Origin: Arthrobacter sp. S41
GTDB taxonomy: Bacteria; Actinomycetota; Actinomycetes; Actinomycetales; Micrococcaceae
Direction: 5' to 3'
NCBI RefSeq assembly: GCF_004320535.1
Contig: NZ_SIHY01000002.1
Location: forward strand, 434,001-498,000
Length of the DNA: 64,000 nucleotides
Position numbers and translations under genes: made by a program. Numbering within the stretch: position 1 is the first letter of the stretch; each line of letters starts with the position of its first letter. Below the pieces are notes generated by a model. That model did not search any database. It saw only the letters and a program-made list of their open reading frames with translations, and was not told where the DNA came from. Positions 56,559 through 64,000 of this stretch are shown in pieces.

Positions 56559-57368
56559 CTAATAACTCTTTGGTGCCGCTGCTTTTGTGTCGTTGCTGAA
56601 ACTTGCCGCCAGTGCTTCGGTGGCACGGGCGAGCAAAGCTACGTCAGCGCCAACACCGACAAAGTCTGCGCCTGCTTCCATGTAGGTCCGCGCGGTTTTC
56701 TGGTCAAAGGCATTAACGCCGGCATATTTGCCGGCCGCTTTGGCTGCGTTGATGGACTTGATCACTGCATCCACCACCTCTGGGTGGTTCTGCTGCCCGA
56801 TGACGCCCATCGATGCGGCCAGGTCAGACGGGCCAATAAAGATGCCGTCTACGCCGTCGGTCGCCAGAATTTCTTCCACGTTGGCCACAGCTTGTTCGGC
56901 TTCGATCTGCACCATGATCGTGATCGTGTCATCAGCGCGAGTCAGGTAGTCGGGGATCCTGTTCCAGCGTGCCGAGCGCGCCAGCGCTGAGCCAACTCCG
57001 CGTACACCCTTGGGCGGATACTGGCAGGCCGCTACCGCTGCGGCAGCTTGCTGCGCGTCATTGACCATCGGGATGATCAGTGACTGCACTCCAAGATCCA
57101 AGAATTGTTTGATGACTACAGGGTCATTGACCGCGGGACGAACTACTGGGACCACCGGATAGCTGCGTACCGCTTGGAGCTGAGCCAAAATGCTTTGTAG
57201 GTCATTCGGTGAATGTTCACCGTCAATGAAGAGCCAGTCGAATCCGGCACCGGCACAGATTTCGGCAATCAGTGGCGAAGCGGAGCAAACCCAAATGCCG
57301 GCCAGGCTATGGTCTGCATCCCTAAGCGCATCTTTGAGCGACGGATCTGGTTCTACTGAAAATGGCAT
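56559..57368 (-). CDS. hpaI: HpcH/HpaI-family aldolase
   Basis: A 269-residue class II (metal-dependent) pyruvate aldolase that splits 4-hydroxy-2-oxo acids, such as 4-hydroxy-2-oxoheptanedioate, into pyruvate and an aldehyde. Motifs: AGAGFDWLFIDGEHSPND, VVPVVRPAVNDPVVIKQFLD with the catalytic Arg, VQIEAEQAVANVEEI with the metal Glu and VDGIFIGPSDLAASMG with the metal Asp. The ATG at 57368 overlaps the end of hpaH by 16 bp and has AGGAA upstream, so the two are coupled. Substrates of the sugar-acid type (2-keto-3-deoxy-L-rhamnonate) are an alternative. Confidence 0.88.
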   Translation of the reverse strand: MPFSVEPDPSLKDALRDADHSLAGIWVCSASPLIAEICAGAGFDWLFIDGEHSPNDLQSILAQLQAVRSYPVVPVVRPAVNDPVVIKQFLDLGVQSLIIPMVNDAQQAAAAVAACQYPPKGVRGVGSALARSARWNRIPDYLTRADDTITIMVQIEAEQAVANVEEILATDGVDGIFIGPSDLAASMGVIGQQNHPEVVDAVIKSINAAKAAGKYAGVNAFDQKTARTYMEAGADFVGVGADVALLARATEALAASFSNDTKAAAPKSY

Positions 57369-58138
57369 GTCACAGTTCCTAGCGGTCCATAATCTGCAAA
57401 TACGGTGTCGTTCGCCTCGACCCACATGGGCCTGGTGAAGGAACCGGCAAGAATTAGTTCACCGGCTTTGAGCTTATCGCCGTGGGAAGCAATCTTGTTG
57501 GCCAGCCAGTACACGCCAGCAGCTGGGTGGTTGAGCACGCCTGCGGCGACGCCGGTCTCTTCCACGGTCTGGTTTTTGAACAGGATGCCCGAAACCCAGC
57601 GCAGATCTATCGCATCTGGCTTGACCGGGTTGCCTCCGATGACCATCGCACCCATCGCGGCGTTATCGCTGATGGTGTCGACGATGGTGCGCCCTTCCAT
57701 CTCTACGCGGGCGTCAAGGATTTCAAGCGCTGGGATGACGTATTCAGTGGCGTTCAGTACATCGAAGATATTGGCCCGTGGACCTTCGATATCTTTCTTG
57801 AGCTTAAAGGCAAGCTCCATTTCAACGCGGGCACCGGTGAAGTCGGAGAAGTTGAAGACTGCGCCGGAATCATGAACCATGTCGTCGAAGATGATTCCGT
57901 AGTCTGGCTCGGTGATCCCGGTGGCCATTTGCATGGCGCGTGAAGTCAGGCCGATTTTGCGCCCGACTAAGGTCCGACCGGCGGCTTCGCTGCGTTGGCG
58001 CCACAGGTTCTGCACGCGGTACGAATCTTCCACGGTCATCTCCGGGTAGCGTGCGGTTAAACGGGCTACAGGCGTGCGCGTGCGACCGGCCTGAACCAGC
58101 TCATCGGCGATGGCCGTGATTGTTTCCTCGGATAGCAT
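57353..58138 (-). CDS. hpaH: 2-oxo-hept-4-ene-1,7-dioate hydratase-like protein
   Basis: A 261-residue enzyme of the HpaH/MhpD hydratase branch of the fumarylacetoacetase superfamily, adding water to 2-oxo-4-enoates. Features: SYRVQNLWRQRSEAAGRTLV, GRKIGLTSRAMQMATGITEP, DYGIIFDDM and the ARVEMELAFKLKKDI metal Glu pair. It supplies the 4-hydroxy-2-oxo acid that HpaI cleaves. The upstream ring-cleavage and dehydrogenase genes of homoprotocatechuate breakdown are not in this window, so only the tail of that route is encoded here. Confidence 0.88.
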   Translation of the reverse strand: MLSEETITAIADELVQAGRTRTPVARLTARYPEMTVEDSYRVQNLWRQRSEAAGRTLVGRKIGLTSRAMQMATGITEPDYGIIFDDMVHDSGAVFNFSDFTGARVEMELAFKLKKDIEGPRANIFDVLNATEYVIPALEILDARVEMEGRTIVDTISDNAAMGAMVIGGNPVKPDAIDLRWVSGILFKNQTVEETGVAAGVLNHPAAGVYWLANKIASHGDKLKAGELILAGSFTRPMWVEANDTVFADYGPLGTVTCHFQ

Positions 58139-58271
58139 CTGCGGCTACACCTTTCACGTCAGTTCCAATCAAGGTGAGCCGCCTATTTCTACCTCGATGA
58201 GGTGGCTCACATTTCTTGATCGTACCGAGCTTCTGGGCGCATGGCACATCGTACTAACATTTCGTCTTTTG

Positions 58272-58958
58272 CTATCTGCCAGTTGCTCGCACATTTGCCA
58301 GCAGCGTTTCAAATGGCAGCGAGGTCATATCATCGTTGGGGTCCGCAAATTCACTGACTGAGGGTGCGATTGATCTAGTATCGCCCAAATCTTGATCTGC
58401 CTTGAGCTCACCATCAGCGAGGCTCAGTGATATCAGGACCTCTTGGGCCACTCGGCGAGCGCGTTCAGTCAGCGTTCCTGCGATTCCTTGACCACCAAAA
58501 TCTTCAGAAGCGGCGAAGACTGTGGTCGGCATGATGTTGGTTCGCAGGTAGGCAAAGATAGGGCGCATTGCGTAATCGATGGCCAGCTGATGACGCTGGG
58601 TTCCGGCGGTGGCCGCAAGCACTACGGTCTTTCCGTTGAGCGCCTTGGGATCAAGAATGTCCAGGAAGGACTTAAACAGTCCCGAAATGGATGCCGTAAA
58701 TACCGGAGTGACCGCCACCAGGACATCGGCGTTGACTACCGCGTCAATGACGCGTTGCAGTTGAGGTGCTGCGAAGCCGGTGAGCATGTTGTTGGTGATG
58801 TCGCCAGCATGCTCGCGCAACTCAATATTGTTTAGATCTACTTGGATGCCAGCTGCCGCTAGTTTCACAACGATGCTGTCACCAATCTGGCGTCCTAATA
58901 GTGAGGAGCTTGAAGGAGAGCCTAGGCCGCCACTGATCACTACAACTGATTTGCTCAT
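58272..58958 (-). CDS. NADPH-dependent FMN reductase (CE1759 family)
   Basis: A 228-residue flavodoxin-fold oxidoreductase. It has VVVISGGLGSPSSSSLLGRQ as the flavin phosphate loop, ADVLVAVTPVFTASISGLFK and SFLDILDPKALNGKTVVLAATAGT-like sequence. It transfers electrons from NADPH to FMN and often supplies reduced flavin to a two-component monooxygenase. No monooxygenase is nearby. GAAAGG lies upstream of the ATG. It is separated from hpaH by 133 bp, so it need not be in the same unit. It diverges from kynA. Confidence 0.88.
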   Translation of the reverse strand: MSKSVVVISGGLGSPSSSSLLGRQIGDSIVVKLAAAGIQVDLNNIELREHAGDITNNMLTGFAAPQLQRVIDAVVNADVLVAVTPVFTASISGLFKSFLDILDPKALNGKTVVLAATAGTQRHQLAIDYAMRPIFAYLRTNIMPTTVFAASEDFGGQGIAGTLTERARRVAQEVLISLSLADGELKADQDLGDTRSIAPSVSEFADPNDDMTSLPFETLLANVRATGR

Positions 58959-59070
58959 GAGTTCTACCTTTCAAATTTATATGCGTATGCATGCTTCAAC
59001 AAGAAACCTCGGCCCGCTATTCCCTCGGTTCCAAAATCTTCAATGACCCACAAATGGCACATTTTCATTC

Positions 59071-59098
59071 TTGTGACGCTCGTAAAAATATTGATAAG
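59071..59098 (+). promoter_or_regulatory. Candidate kynA promoter
   Basis: TTGTGA (59071-59076) and GATAAG (59093-59098) are 16 bp apart. The ATG of kynA comes only 9 bp after the -10-like hexamer, so a transcript from here would be leaderless or nearly so, in keeping with the lack of a clear ribosome site. Confidence 0.45.
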
Positions 59099-59106
59099 AT
59101 GAGTGC

Positions 59107-59973
59107 ATGAGTAGCGATAAGCCACAGACTGAGAACCAGCGCGACATTGAAGAAGGTGTACGCACCGACTTCAAGAACACCATGTCTTACGGCAGCTACC
59201 TAAACTTGGAGCAAGTACTCTCGGCACAACAGCCCGTGAGCGTCCCGGAGCACCACGACGAGATGCTGTTCATCATTCAGCACCAGACCAGCGAACTGTG
59301 GCTTAAGCTCATGCTGCACGAGCTTGTTGAAGCTCGCCGATTGCTAGGTCAGGACGACATCGGCAAGGCATTGAAGTGCCTAGCTCGCGTCAAGCACATC
59401 CAAAAAACCCTGACTGAACAGTGGTCAGTACTTGCCACATTGACGCCGCGCGAATACGCACAGTTCCGCGGATTCCTCGGCTCCTCATCGGGCTTCCAGT
59501 CCTTCCAATACCGGGCAGTGGAATTCATTCTTGGTAACAAGCATGAAGGCATGCTCAAAGTACACGAGTCAGATCCTAAGGCACATGAACTTCTCTCCAC
59601 GTTGCTCCAAGAGCCAGGACTCTACGACGTATTCCTTGCTGCGTTGGCTCGCCGTGGCTACAACATCCCCGAAGAAATTCTTTCGCGTGACTTCACCAAG
59701 CCGTGGACTTACCAAGAAGCCCTCATCCCGGTGTTCAAGCTAATCTATGAATCCGAAGAAACCCCATGGAGCCTCTACCAGGCTTGTGAAGATCTCGTAG
59801 ACGTTGAAGATAACTTCCAAGCATGGCGCTACCGTCACCTACGCGTAGTTCAACGAACCATCGGCTTCAAGCGCGGAACCGGTGGTTCCTCTGGTGTCGA
59901 TTTCCTCAAGCGCGCGTTGGATCTGACATTCTTCCCTGAACTGTTTGCGGTGCGTACAGAAATTGGCAACTAA
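59107..59973 (+). CDS. kynA: Tryptophan 2,3-dioxygenase
   Basis: A 288-residue haem enzyme that opens the indole ring of L-tryptophan to N-formylkynurenine, the first step of kynurenine breakdown in the cytoplasm. Family blocks: MSYGSYLNLEQVLSAQQPVS, the haem and substrate region HDEMLFIIQHQTSELWLKLM, RGFLGSSSGFQSFQYRAVEF, and YRHLRVVQRTIGFKRGTGGS with the distal haem-ligand His and the substrate-binding GTGGSSG loop. It is the full family length. Formamidase and kynureninase genes are absent here. The 3' end overlaps a PaaX-like regulator on the same strand. Confidence 0.96.
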   Translation: MSSDKPQTENQRDIEEGVRTDFKNTMSYGSYLNLEQVLSAQQPVSVPEHHDEMLFIIQHQTSELWLKLMLHELVEARRLLGQDDIGKALKCLARVKHIQKTLTEQWSVLATLTPREYAQFRGFLGSSSGFQSFQYRAVEFILGNKHEGMLKVHESDPKAHELLSTLLQEPGLYDVFLAALARRGYNIPEEILSRDFTKPWTYQEALIPVFKLIYESEETPWSLYQACEDLVDVEDNFQAWRYRHLRVVQRTIGFKRGTGGSSGVDFLKRALDLTFFPELFAVRTEIGN

Positions 59974-60802
59974 CTCGGCACTGACAGCATTCAGTCTTGA
60001 TGACTTCGAGGCTCGCTCCGGCAGCGCAACATCTATCGTTCGCACCATTACTGGGTTGTACCTCCGAGAGAACTCAGATCTCGTTTCGCGAAATGTGCTG
60101 CTGGAGCTAGCCCTTGCCGCTGGCATTTCCGCGCCGTCGGCTCAGACAGCCATCTCCCGCCTGATCGATAAGCAGGTACTGGAAAGCTCCGCAGCTTCGA
60201 TGCTCCGCGTCCCGGACTCAGCCCAGGCAATGTTTGAACGCGGCATTCGGAGGATATTCACTCCTCGTCAAATGTCAGAAACCGATCAATGGTGCCTGGT
60301 CTCCTATTCACTGCCTGAGACCATGCGTTCTTTGCGTCATCAGATTCGCAAGCATTTCCAACAGCTCGGTGGCGGTCTTGTATCGGCGGGCCTATGGATA
60401 TTCCCCGAGTATTTGCGCGAAGAAGTCACCGCTGTGCTCATTGCACTCGATGCCCGCCAACAAGCAACGCTATTTACTACCAGCCAGCCCCACTTCCCCA
60501 TCAGCGCACATCATTCAGCGCAGCAATGGTGGGATTTAGCGCGTCTGGGCTCATTGCATGAAGACTTCTTGGACAGCACTACTGATCTTGACCCGAAGGC
60601 GCAAGACCCCGCTACTGCCTACCGCGGTTACGTAGTGATGGTGGATGCATGGCGCAAACTGCCCTACCTAGATCCAGGGCTCCCCGCTTACATGTTGCCG
60701 GCCCAGTGGCCTGGCCTTGCCAGCAGGGACCGATTCTTGACGTTGTCGCAAGCTTTCAGAGATACCGCTGGTCAATTCGCCAGCTCAACCCTAAGCCGCT
60801 AG
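59963..60802 (+). CDS. PaaX-family transcriptional regulator
   Basis: A 279-residue protein of the PaaX type: an N-terminal winged helix (GSATSIVRTITGLYLREN, ISAPSAQTAISRLIDKQVLE), the middle ferredoxin-like PaaX domain (WCLVSYSLPETMRSLRHQIR, GGLVSAGLWIFPEY) and the C-terminal domain (YVVMVDAWRKLPYLDPGLPA). PaaX represses phenylacetate genes in response to the CoA thioester. Here the start (TTG 59963, or TTG 59945) overlaps kynA, so it probably governs tryptophan breakdown. Its stop shares the CTAG tetramer with the stop of the converging CoA-transferase gene. Confidence 0.82.
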   Translation: MATNSALTAFSLDDFEARSGSATSIVRTITGLYLRENSDLVSRNVLLELALAAGISAPSAQTAISRLIDKQVLESSAASMLRVPDSAQAMFERGIRRIFTPRQMSETDQWCLVSYSLPETMRSLRHQIRKHFQQLGGGLVSAGLWIFPEYLREEVTAVLIALDARQQATLFTTSQPHFPISAHHSAQQWWDLARLGSLHEDFLDSTTDLDPKAQDPATAYRGYVVMVDAWRKLPYLDPGLPAYMLPAQWPGLASRDRFLTLSQAFRDTAGQFASSTLSR

Positions 60803-62184
60803 AGCCAAATGGGCTGATCCTGGCCATAGGCCGGCGGAGCAGCCCGGAAGTCTAATGGCTCACTGTTTACTGTGAACGGTGTCAGCGCGTAGTCCAGAAT
60901 TCCATACGCGCTGGGCCTGCGACCAAGCAACGGCGGATCCACTTCCTGGACGGAATCAAGCGGCGGGCCGAAGGCACAGAGCGCTTCTGCGGTTCGCGCC
61001 AGGGAGAATCGAACGCTTCCCACCCTTCGCGTTTGAGCCCGGGCCTGAACCAGGCTGACCATCGCTGCGGCCAGACCATAGCCGGTGGCGTGATCCAAAG
61101 CCTGAACCGGCAACGCTCCAGGGCTCCCATCTTCACTCTGATAGATATCAGCAATGCCGCAGGCGGCTTGCACGATGCTGTCGAACCCGCGACGGCCCAT
61201 CCACGGACCGTCGTGACCCCATGCATTCAATTCAGCGATAATCAGGTTGGGGTATTTCAGTTGCAAAGCTTCAGTTCCGAAGCCCAGCCGACTCAACGAC
61301 CCTGAACGATATCCGCAAATCAATACGTCTGCCTGCTCAAGCAACTGATTCATCCGCGCTTTACCCGCCGAGGAAGATATGTCTAGTACGGTGTTGCGCT
61401 TACCAAACCCGGTATCGATGTGTTGCGCGCTCAGTTCTGGAAGCAATGGGCCGTCTATTCGAAGCACCTGCGCGCCAAAAGCGGCCAGAGTGCGAGTTGC
61501 GGTGGGACCGGCGATTACGCGAGTAAGGTCCAGTACGCGTAGACCCGACAAGGGGCCATTGCCCTGAGGATCCGGTGTCCAGCTTTGTTGCCCCGTGCCT
61601 TGATGGTGGGTGAATTGGGCCCAGTGTCCTTCTTGAGCTGCCTTGCCGGAGACAGATTCAAGCCATTGCTTTCTAGTCTGTACCTTTGCAGCTACTCCGC
61701 CGGAACCAACGATGAGTTCTTGCGCTTGGAATGCGGTGTGGTGGATCAACGCCGCTTGAAGCGTTGTATCTGCCCCTGCCCCTACTGCTCGTAGCAGGCG
61801 TTGTTCATGGTGCGGATAATTTGCATGAGTTCTAATCCAGCCATCTGCGCATCGATAGAACCCTGAGTGCTGCGCAAATCCCTGAGTCTTCTCGCCAGCA
61901 ATACGTAGGTGTGCCATAGAACCAAAAGCCGCAGCAACTTGGCTCGCCAGAATTTCAGCCCGTCCGTAGGCGCCACCTAGTAGCTGAGCGTCCATGGCAT
62001 TGATTGCATTAACAAACAGTGAAACAGAACCTAGGGCGAGGCGTTCGACGTCTAGCGGGCCGTGCCACCATGAGAGCGGCCCGGTGATGTGCGCTGGCTC
62101 TGAGACAGTGAGCATTTGAGATTGTTCAAAACCACTGCTCAGAATCTTCAGAGACCAATCCCCGGTTGCTGCTGTAAACGGCAT
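60799..62184 (-). CDS. CaiB/BaiF-family CoA-transferase with swapped domain order
   Basis: A 461-residue family III CoA-transferase. The usual N-terminal start of this family, LRVLDLTRVIAGPTATRTLA with AFGAQVLRIDGP, appears only in the middle, at about residue 217. It is followed by ADVLICGYRSGSLSRLGFGT and AELNAWGHDGPWMGRRGFDS. The first half instead carries what is normally later sequence (GFYRCADGWIRTHANYPHHE). Such proteins recur in actinobacteria. The donor and acceptor are unknown. The start ATG at 62184 is preferred over a TTG at 62217. Confidence 0.82.
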   Translation of the reverse strand: MPFTAATGDWSLKILSSGFEQSQMLTVSEPAHITGPLSWWHGPLDVERLALGSVSLFVNAINAMDAQLLGGAYGRAEILASQVAAAFGSMAHLRIAGEKTQGFAQHSGFYRCADGWIRTHANYPHHEQRLLRAVGAGADTTLQAALIHHTAFQAQELIVGSGGVAAKVQTRKQWLESVSGKAAQEGHWAQFTHHQGTGQQSWTPDPQGNGPLSGLRVLDLTRVIAGPTATRTLAAFGAQVLRIDGPLLPELSAQHIDTGFGKRNTVLDISSSAGKARMNQLLEQADVLICGYRSGSLSRLGFGTEALQLKYPNLIIAELNAWGHDGPWMGRRGFDSIVQAACGIADIYQSEDGSPGALPVQALDHATGYGLAAAMVSLVQARAQTRRVGSVRFSLARTAEALCAFGPPLDSVQEVDPPLLGRRPSAYGILDYALTPFTVNSEPLDFRAAPPAYGQDQPIWL

Positions 62185-62242
62185 GGGCTCAGAGTACCGC
62201 GCACTGTTGCCTACCAACTAACGTCAGCGTTAACGCAAGAAA

Positions 62243-62276
62243 GGCCCACGACATGTCAATTGACACGTCGTGGGCC
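62243..62276 (-). terminator. Terminator of the rpf gene
   Basis: GGCCCACGAC (62243-62252) pairs with GTCGTGGGCC (62267-62276). The TGTCAA/TTGACA inner arms extend the stem after one mismatch. On the minus strand it is followed by TTTCTTG, 22 bp after the rpf stop. Confidence 0.75.
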
Positions 62277-62298
62277 TAACTAGTGGTCTAGCGAAAAA

Positions 62299-63099
62299 TT
62301 AGTTCGCTGGAACGTTCAGAGTCTGACCAACCACGATTACGTTAGGGTCGGTGAGCTGATCGTCGTTCAGAACGAACAGACCGCGCCAGTCGGAAACGCC
62401 GAGCTGGTTAGCAATCTTGCTCAGGGTGTCGCCGGACTTGACGGTGTAGTTCTTACCCGAGTCGGTGACGTCGATGTTGAAGGTAGGAGCCTTGGCAACT
62501 GGAGCAGCGTGCTTGCCCGAGGTGCTTGGAGAAGCCTGCTTGGTCTCTGCAACCTTTGGAGCCACGTAGGTCTTCTCAGGAGTCGCGGTCGACTTCTTAG
62601 GAGCTACGTAGGTCTTCTTAGGAGTCGCGGTCGACTTCTTGGTCTCGGTCGAGGTGGTCGACTTCTTAGGAGCCGCGTACGACTTCTTGGTCTCAGTCGA
62701 GGTGGTCGACTTGGTCTCGGTCGAGGTGCTTGGTGCACTCGGTGCCGAACCGCTGATGCCCAGCTTTGCGGTACATGCTGGCCATGCGCCCCAGCCCTGT
62801 GCTGCCTGTACCTTGGTAGCAACGCGGATCTGCTCAGCCTTCGAAGCGTTGTTAGGCATGCCCGAACCGCCGAATGCCTTCCAGGTCTGCAAAGTGAACT
62901 GCAGTCCTCCGTAGTAGCCGTTGCCGGTGTTGATGGACCAGTTTCCGCCGGACTCGCACTGTGCGAGCTTGTCCCAGGTACCTGCGCCAGCAGCGTTAGC
63001 TGGTGCGGTGGTGGCTACGATAGCGCCACCGGCTACTGCGACAGCTGCCAACGAGGCTCCACCGCGACGGATCAATTTCTTAGTCTTCTGCTGGATCAT
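62299..63099 (-). CDS. Rpf-type transglycosylase with LysM domain
   Basis: A 266-residue secreted cell-wall enzyme. The twin-basic signal peptide (KKLIRRGGASLAAVAVAGG) ends at APANAA. Residues 40-115 form the resuscitation-promoting-factor/transglycosylase domain, with the catalytic Glu in LAQCESGGNWSINTGNGYYG and paired Cys. A linker of about 90 residues made of imperfect KKST/ETKK/APKK repeats follows, and a C-terminal LysM (YTVKSGDTLSKIANQLGVSD, GQTLNVPAN) binds peptidoglycan. It cuts glycan strands and promotes growth resumption. It has its own terminator and a long 5' region. Confidence 0.93.
   Translation of the reverse strand: MIQQKTKKLIRRGGASLAAVAVAGGAIVATTAPANAAGAGTWDKLAQCESGGNWSINTGNGYYGGLQFTLQTWKAFGGSGMPNNASKAEQIRVATKVQAAQGWGAWPACTAKLGISGSAPSAPSTSTETKSTTSTETKKSYAAPKKSTTSTETKKSTATPKKTYVAPKKSTATPEKTYVAPKVAETKQASPSTSGKHAAPVAKAPTFNIDVTDSGKNYTVKSGDTLSKIANQLGVSDWRGLFVLNDDQLTDPNVIVVGQTLNVPAN
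62560..62731. repeat. Tandem repeat in the rpf linker
   Basis: Imperfect direct repeats of roughly 33-48 bp (units built on GGAGTCGCGGTCGACTTCTT and GGTCTCGGTCGAGGTGGTCG) encode the Lys/Thr/Ser/Pro linker. Such arrays change length easily between strains. Confidence 0.75.
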
Positions 63100-63740
63100 G
63101 ATTCTCCAGTGCTCTTCCCGCGCTCAGGTCTTCCAAGACCATCTTCGTGCATCGCTCAGCGTCGCATTTCGACGTTGTATGAAATACTGCCCTGGTGAGC
63201 GATCTGGAAGTCCCGGCAGTACCTGTTTCCCCATAACACAGCGAGTGTTATCGAAACGTTATAAAGACCCTAACCCGGACCCCCACCCCCTGCGCAACTC
63301 AGGAAACGCTCAGATTCCGCGAAATCACAGGTCACGATCTTCCCCAAAAAATAAATTTTGACCAAAATTTAAGCCTTAAAGTCCTTGTGAGCGTACAAGA
63401 TTGTTACAAAGACGAAGTAGATTTCAAACAAGTTTGTGTGATATGGATTTCACTTGCTTTTTGAGGGTGTTTCGCTACCAAACCACACGATTGAAGTCGC
63501 TACTTTCGCGTGCACGGACTACCAAATGTTGCAGCCCAGAATCACGCTTTCCACAGGGCATGTCGCGGGTGCCAAGATTAGCCAGATTCGCTCCAACAAC
63601 GCCCCCGGCAACACCCGGAGAGTGCCAAAAGGACACGGCGCGGAAACAAATCTCCTAGTCGCCGGGGTAGCACTTAGGTAGTGTGATGTGCGAAACCAGA
63701 TCATCACAGCATCTAATTCGTTTGTCGGACAGGGGACCCA
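63100..63740. other. Long intergenic region between rpf and the YihY gene
   Basis: These 641 bp separate two divergent genes. The part next to rpf is G+C-rich and contains paired segments such as CAGTAC/GTACTG-like arms and AACACTCGCTGTGTT (63236-63250), so a structured rpf leader is possible. I found no match to the c-di-AMP (ydaO) consensus, which has been described before rpf genes in other actinobacteria. The A+T-rich centre (63330-63420) probably holds both promoters. No convincing gene is present. Confidence 0.4.
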
Positions 63741-64000
63741 ATGCCAAGCCAGGGTAAATTCACCAAAGAGCGCATGAAAGAGTCTTTCTCCTGCTTCCCG
63801 CGCGCATTGCGCGAATTTTTCCGAAGCGACGGCCTAGACGTTGCCGCGTCCCTTTCGTACTTTATGGTCTTGGCGATGTTCCCAGGCCTGCTGGCGTTGG
63901 TTTCTTTGCTTTCCCTTGCTGGCGCCAGCGAAAGCGGAACCAAATGGATCATGGAGATCTTGGAACAAGGCCTGGCACCCAACGGACACAAGGCCAGCGG
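63741..64000 (+). CDS. YihY/virulence factor BrkB-family membrane protein (partial)
   Basis: The gene runs off the right edge. The 86 visible codons start at ATG 63741 with AGGGGA 5 bp upstream. They encode a basic cytoplasmic N-terminus (MPSQGKFTKERMKESF), then FFRSDGLDVAASLSYFMVLA and MFPGLLALVSLLSLAGA, the first transmembrane region and the conserved A-ASLSYF block of the YihY (once called RNase BN) family. Members are polytopic inner-membrane proteins of uncertain function. Confidence 0.85.
   Translation, partial: MPSQGKFTKERMKESFSCFPRALREFFRSDGLDVAASLSYFMVLAMFPGLLALVSLLSLAGASESGTKWIMEILEQGLAPNGHKAS

Noticed and set aside
63100-63330. c-di-AMP (ydaO) riboswitch before rpf
   Set aside because: Expected by analogy with other actinobacterial rpf genes, but the conserved GGGTGAAT-like and GACCCA-like blocks were not found by eye.

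Overview
The window reads as chromosomal DNA of a Gram-positive actinobacterium of the Micrococcaceae (Glutamicibacter/Arthrobacter-like). This rests on the moderately high G+C, frequent GTG and TTG starts, a monomeric NADP-isocitrate dehydrogenase, a fused biotin carboxylase/BCCP subunit, an Rpf-type cell-wall hydrolase and a PerM-like protein beside purine genes. The genus is an inference from gene content, not a database result.

Layout. 1-9 kb: the end of a 2-hydroxyacid dehydrogenase, dgt, an RNase H-domain protein, a possible tiny hydrophobic peptide unit, icd, and a divergent TetR/drug-efflux pair with two palindromic operators. 8.9-19 kb: fhs, then a gene set matching the Bacillus ycsF-ycsG-ycsI-kipI-kipA-kipR group for 5-oxoproline (pyroglutamate) use: pxpA, fused pxpB-pxpC, a biotin carboxylase-BCCP gene and a GntR/FCD regulator on the plus strand, an adenine/adenosine deaminase, and ycsI and the Nramp-like ycsG on the minus strand. 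Palindromes of the form TTGTTnAACAA lie before both pxpA and ycsG and probably define one regulon.

19-32 kb: a visibly more G+C-rich island for plant glycosides. It holds an SDR, GH2, GH3 and GH78 enzymes without signal peptides, a LacI regulator and a sugar MFS importer. Four 18-bp operators sit in two pairs with the same 38-bp spacing. The island is bracketed by a 422-bp direct repeat carrying the ycsG promoter and 5' end. At its right edge are a truncated transposase-like frame, an interrupted secreted-protein gene and a 106-codon ycsG fragment.

32-37 kb: a PadR regulator with an ABC ATPase and an FtsX-type permease, then remnants of an SDR and a TetR gene. 37-56.5 kb: purH, purN and a perM-like gene, all on the minus strand and usually adjacent in actinobacteria, are separated here by two blocks. 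The first has an acidic protein, an MFS carrier, a GIY-YIG-like protein, a TetR regulator, a GH38 alpha-mannosidase and a zinc-ribbon SDR. The second has a DinB-like protein and a LacI-controlled ABC importer with a GH32 beta-fructosidase. 56.5-64 kb: an HpaI/HpaH pair, an FMN reductase, tryptophan 2,3-dioxygenase overlapping a PaaX-like regulator, a CoA-transferase with unusual domain order, an Rpf/LysM hydrolase and the start of a YihY membrane protein.

No rRNA, tRNA, CRISPR array or complete insertion sequence was found. The strongest leads are the direct-repeat-flanked glycosidase island with its paired operators, the split 5-oxoproline regulon beside a biotin carboxylase with no visible carboxyltransferase partner, and the broken perM-purN-purH group.
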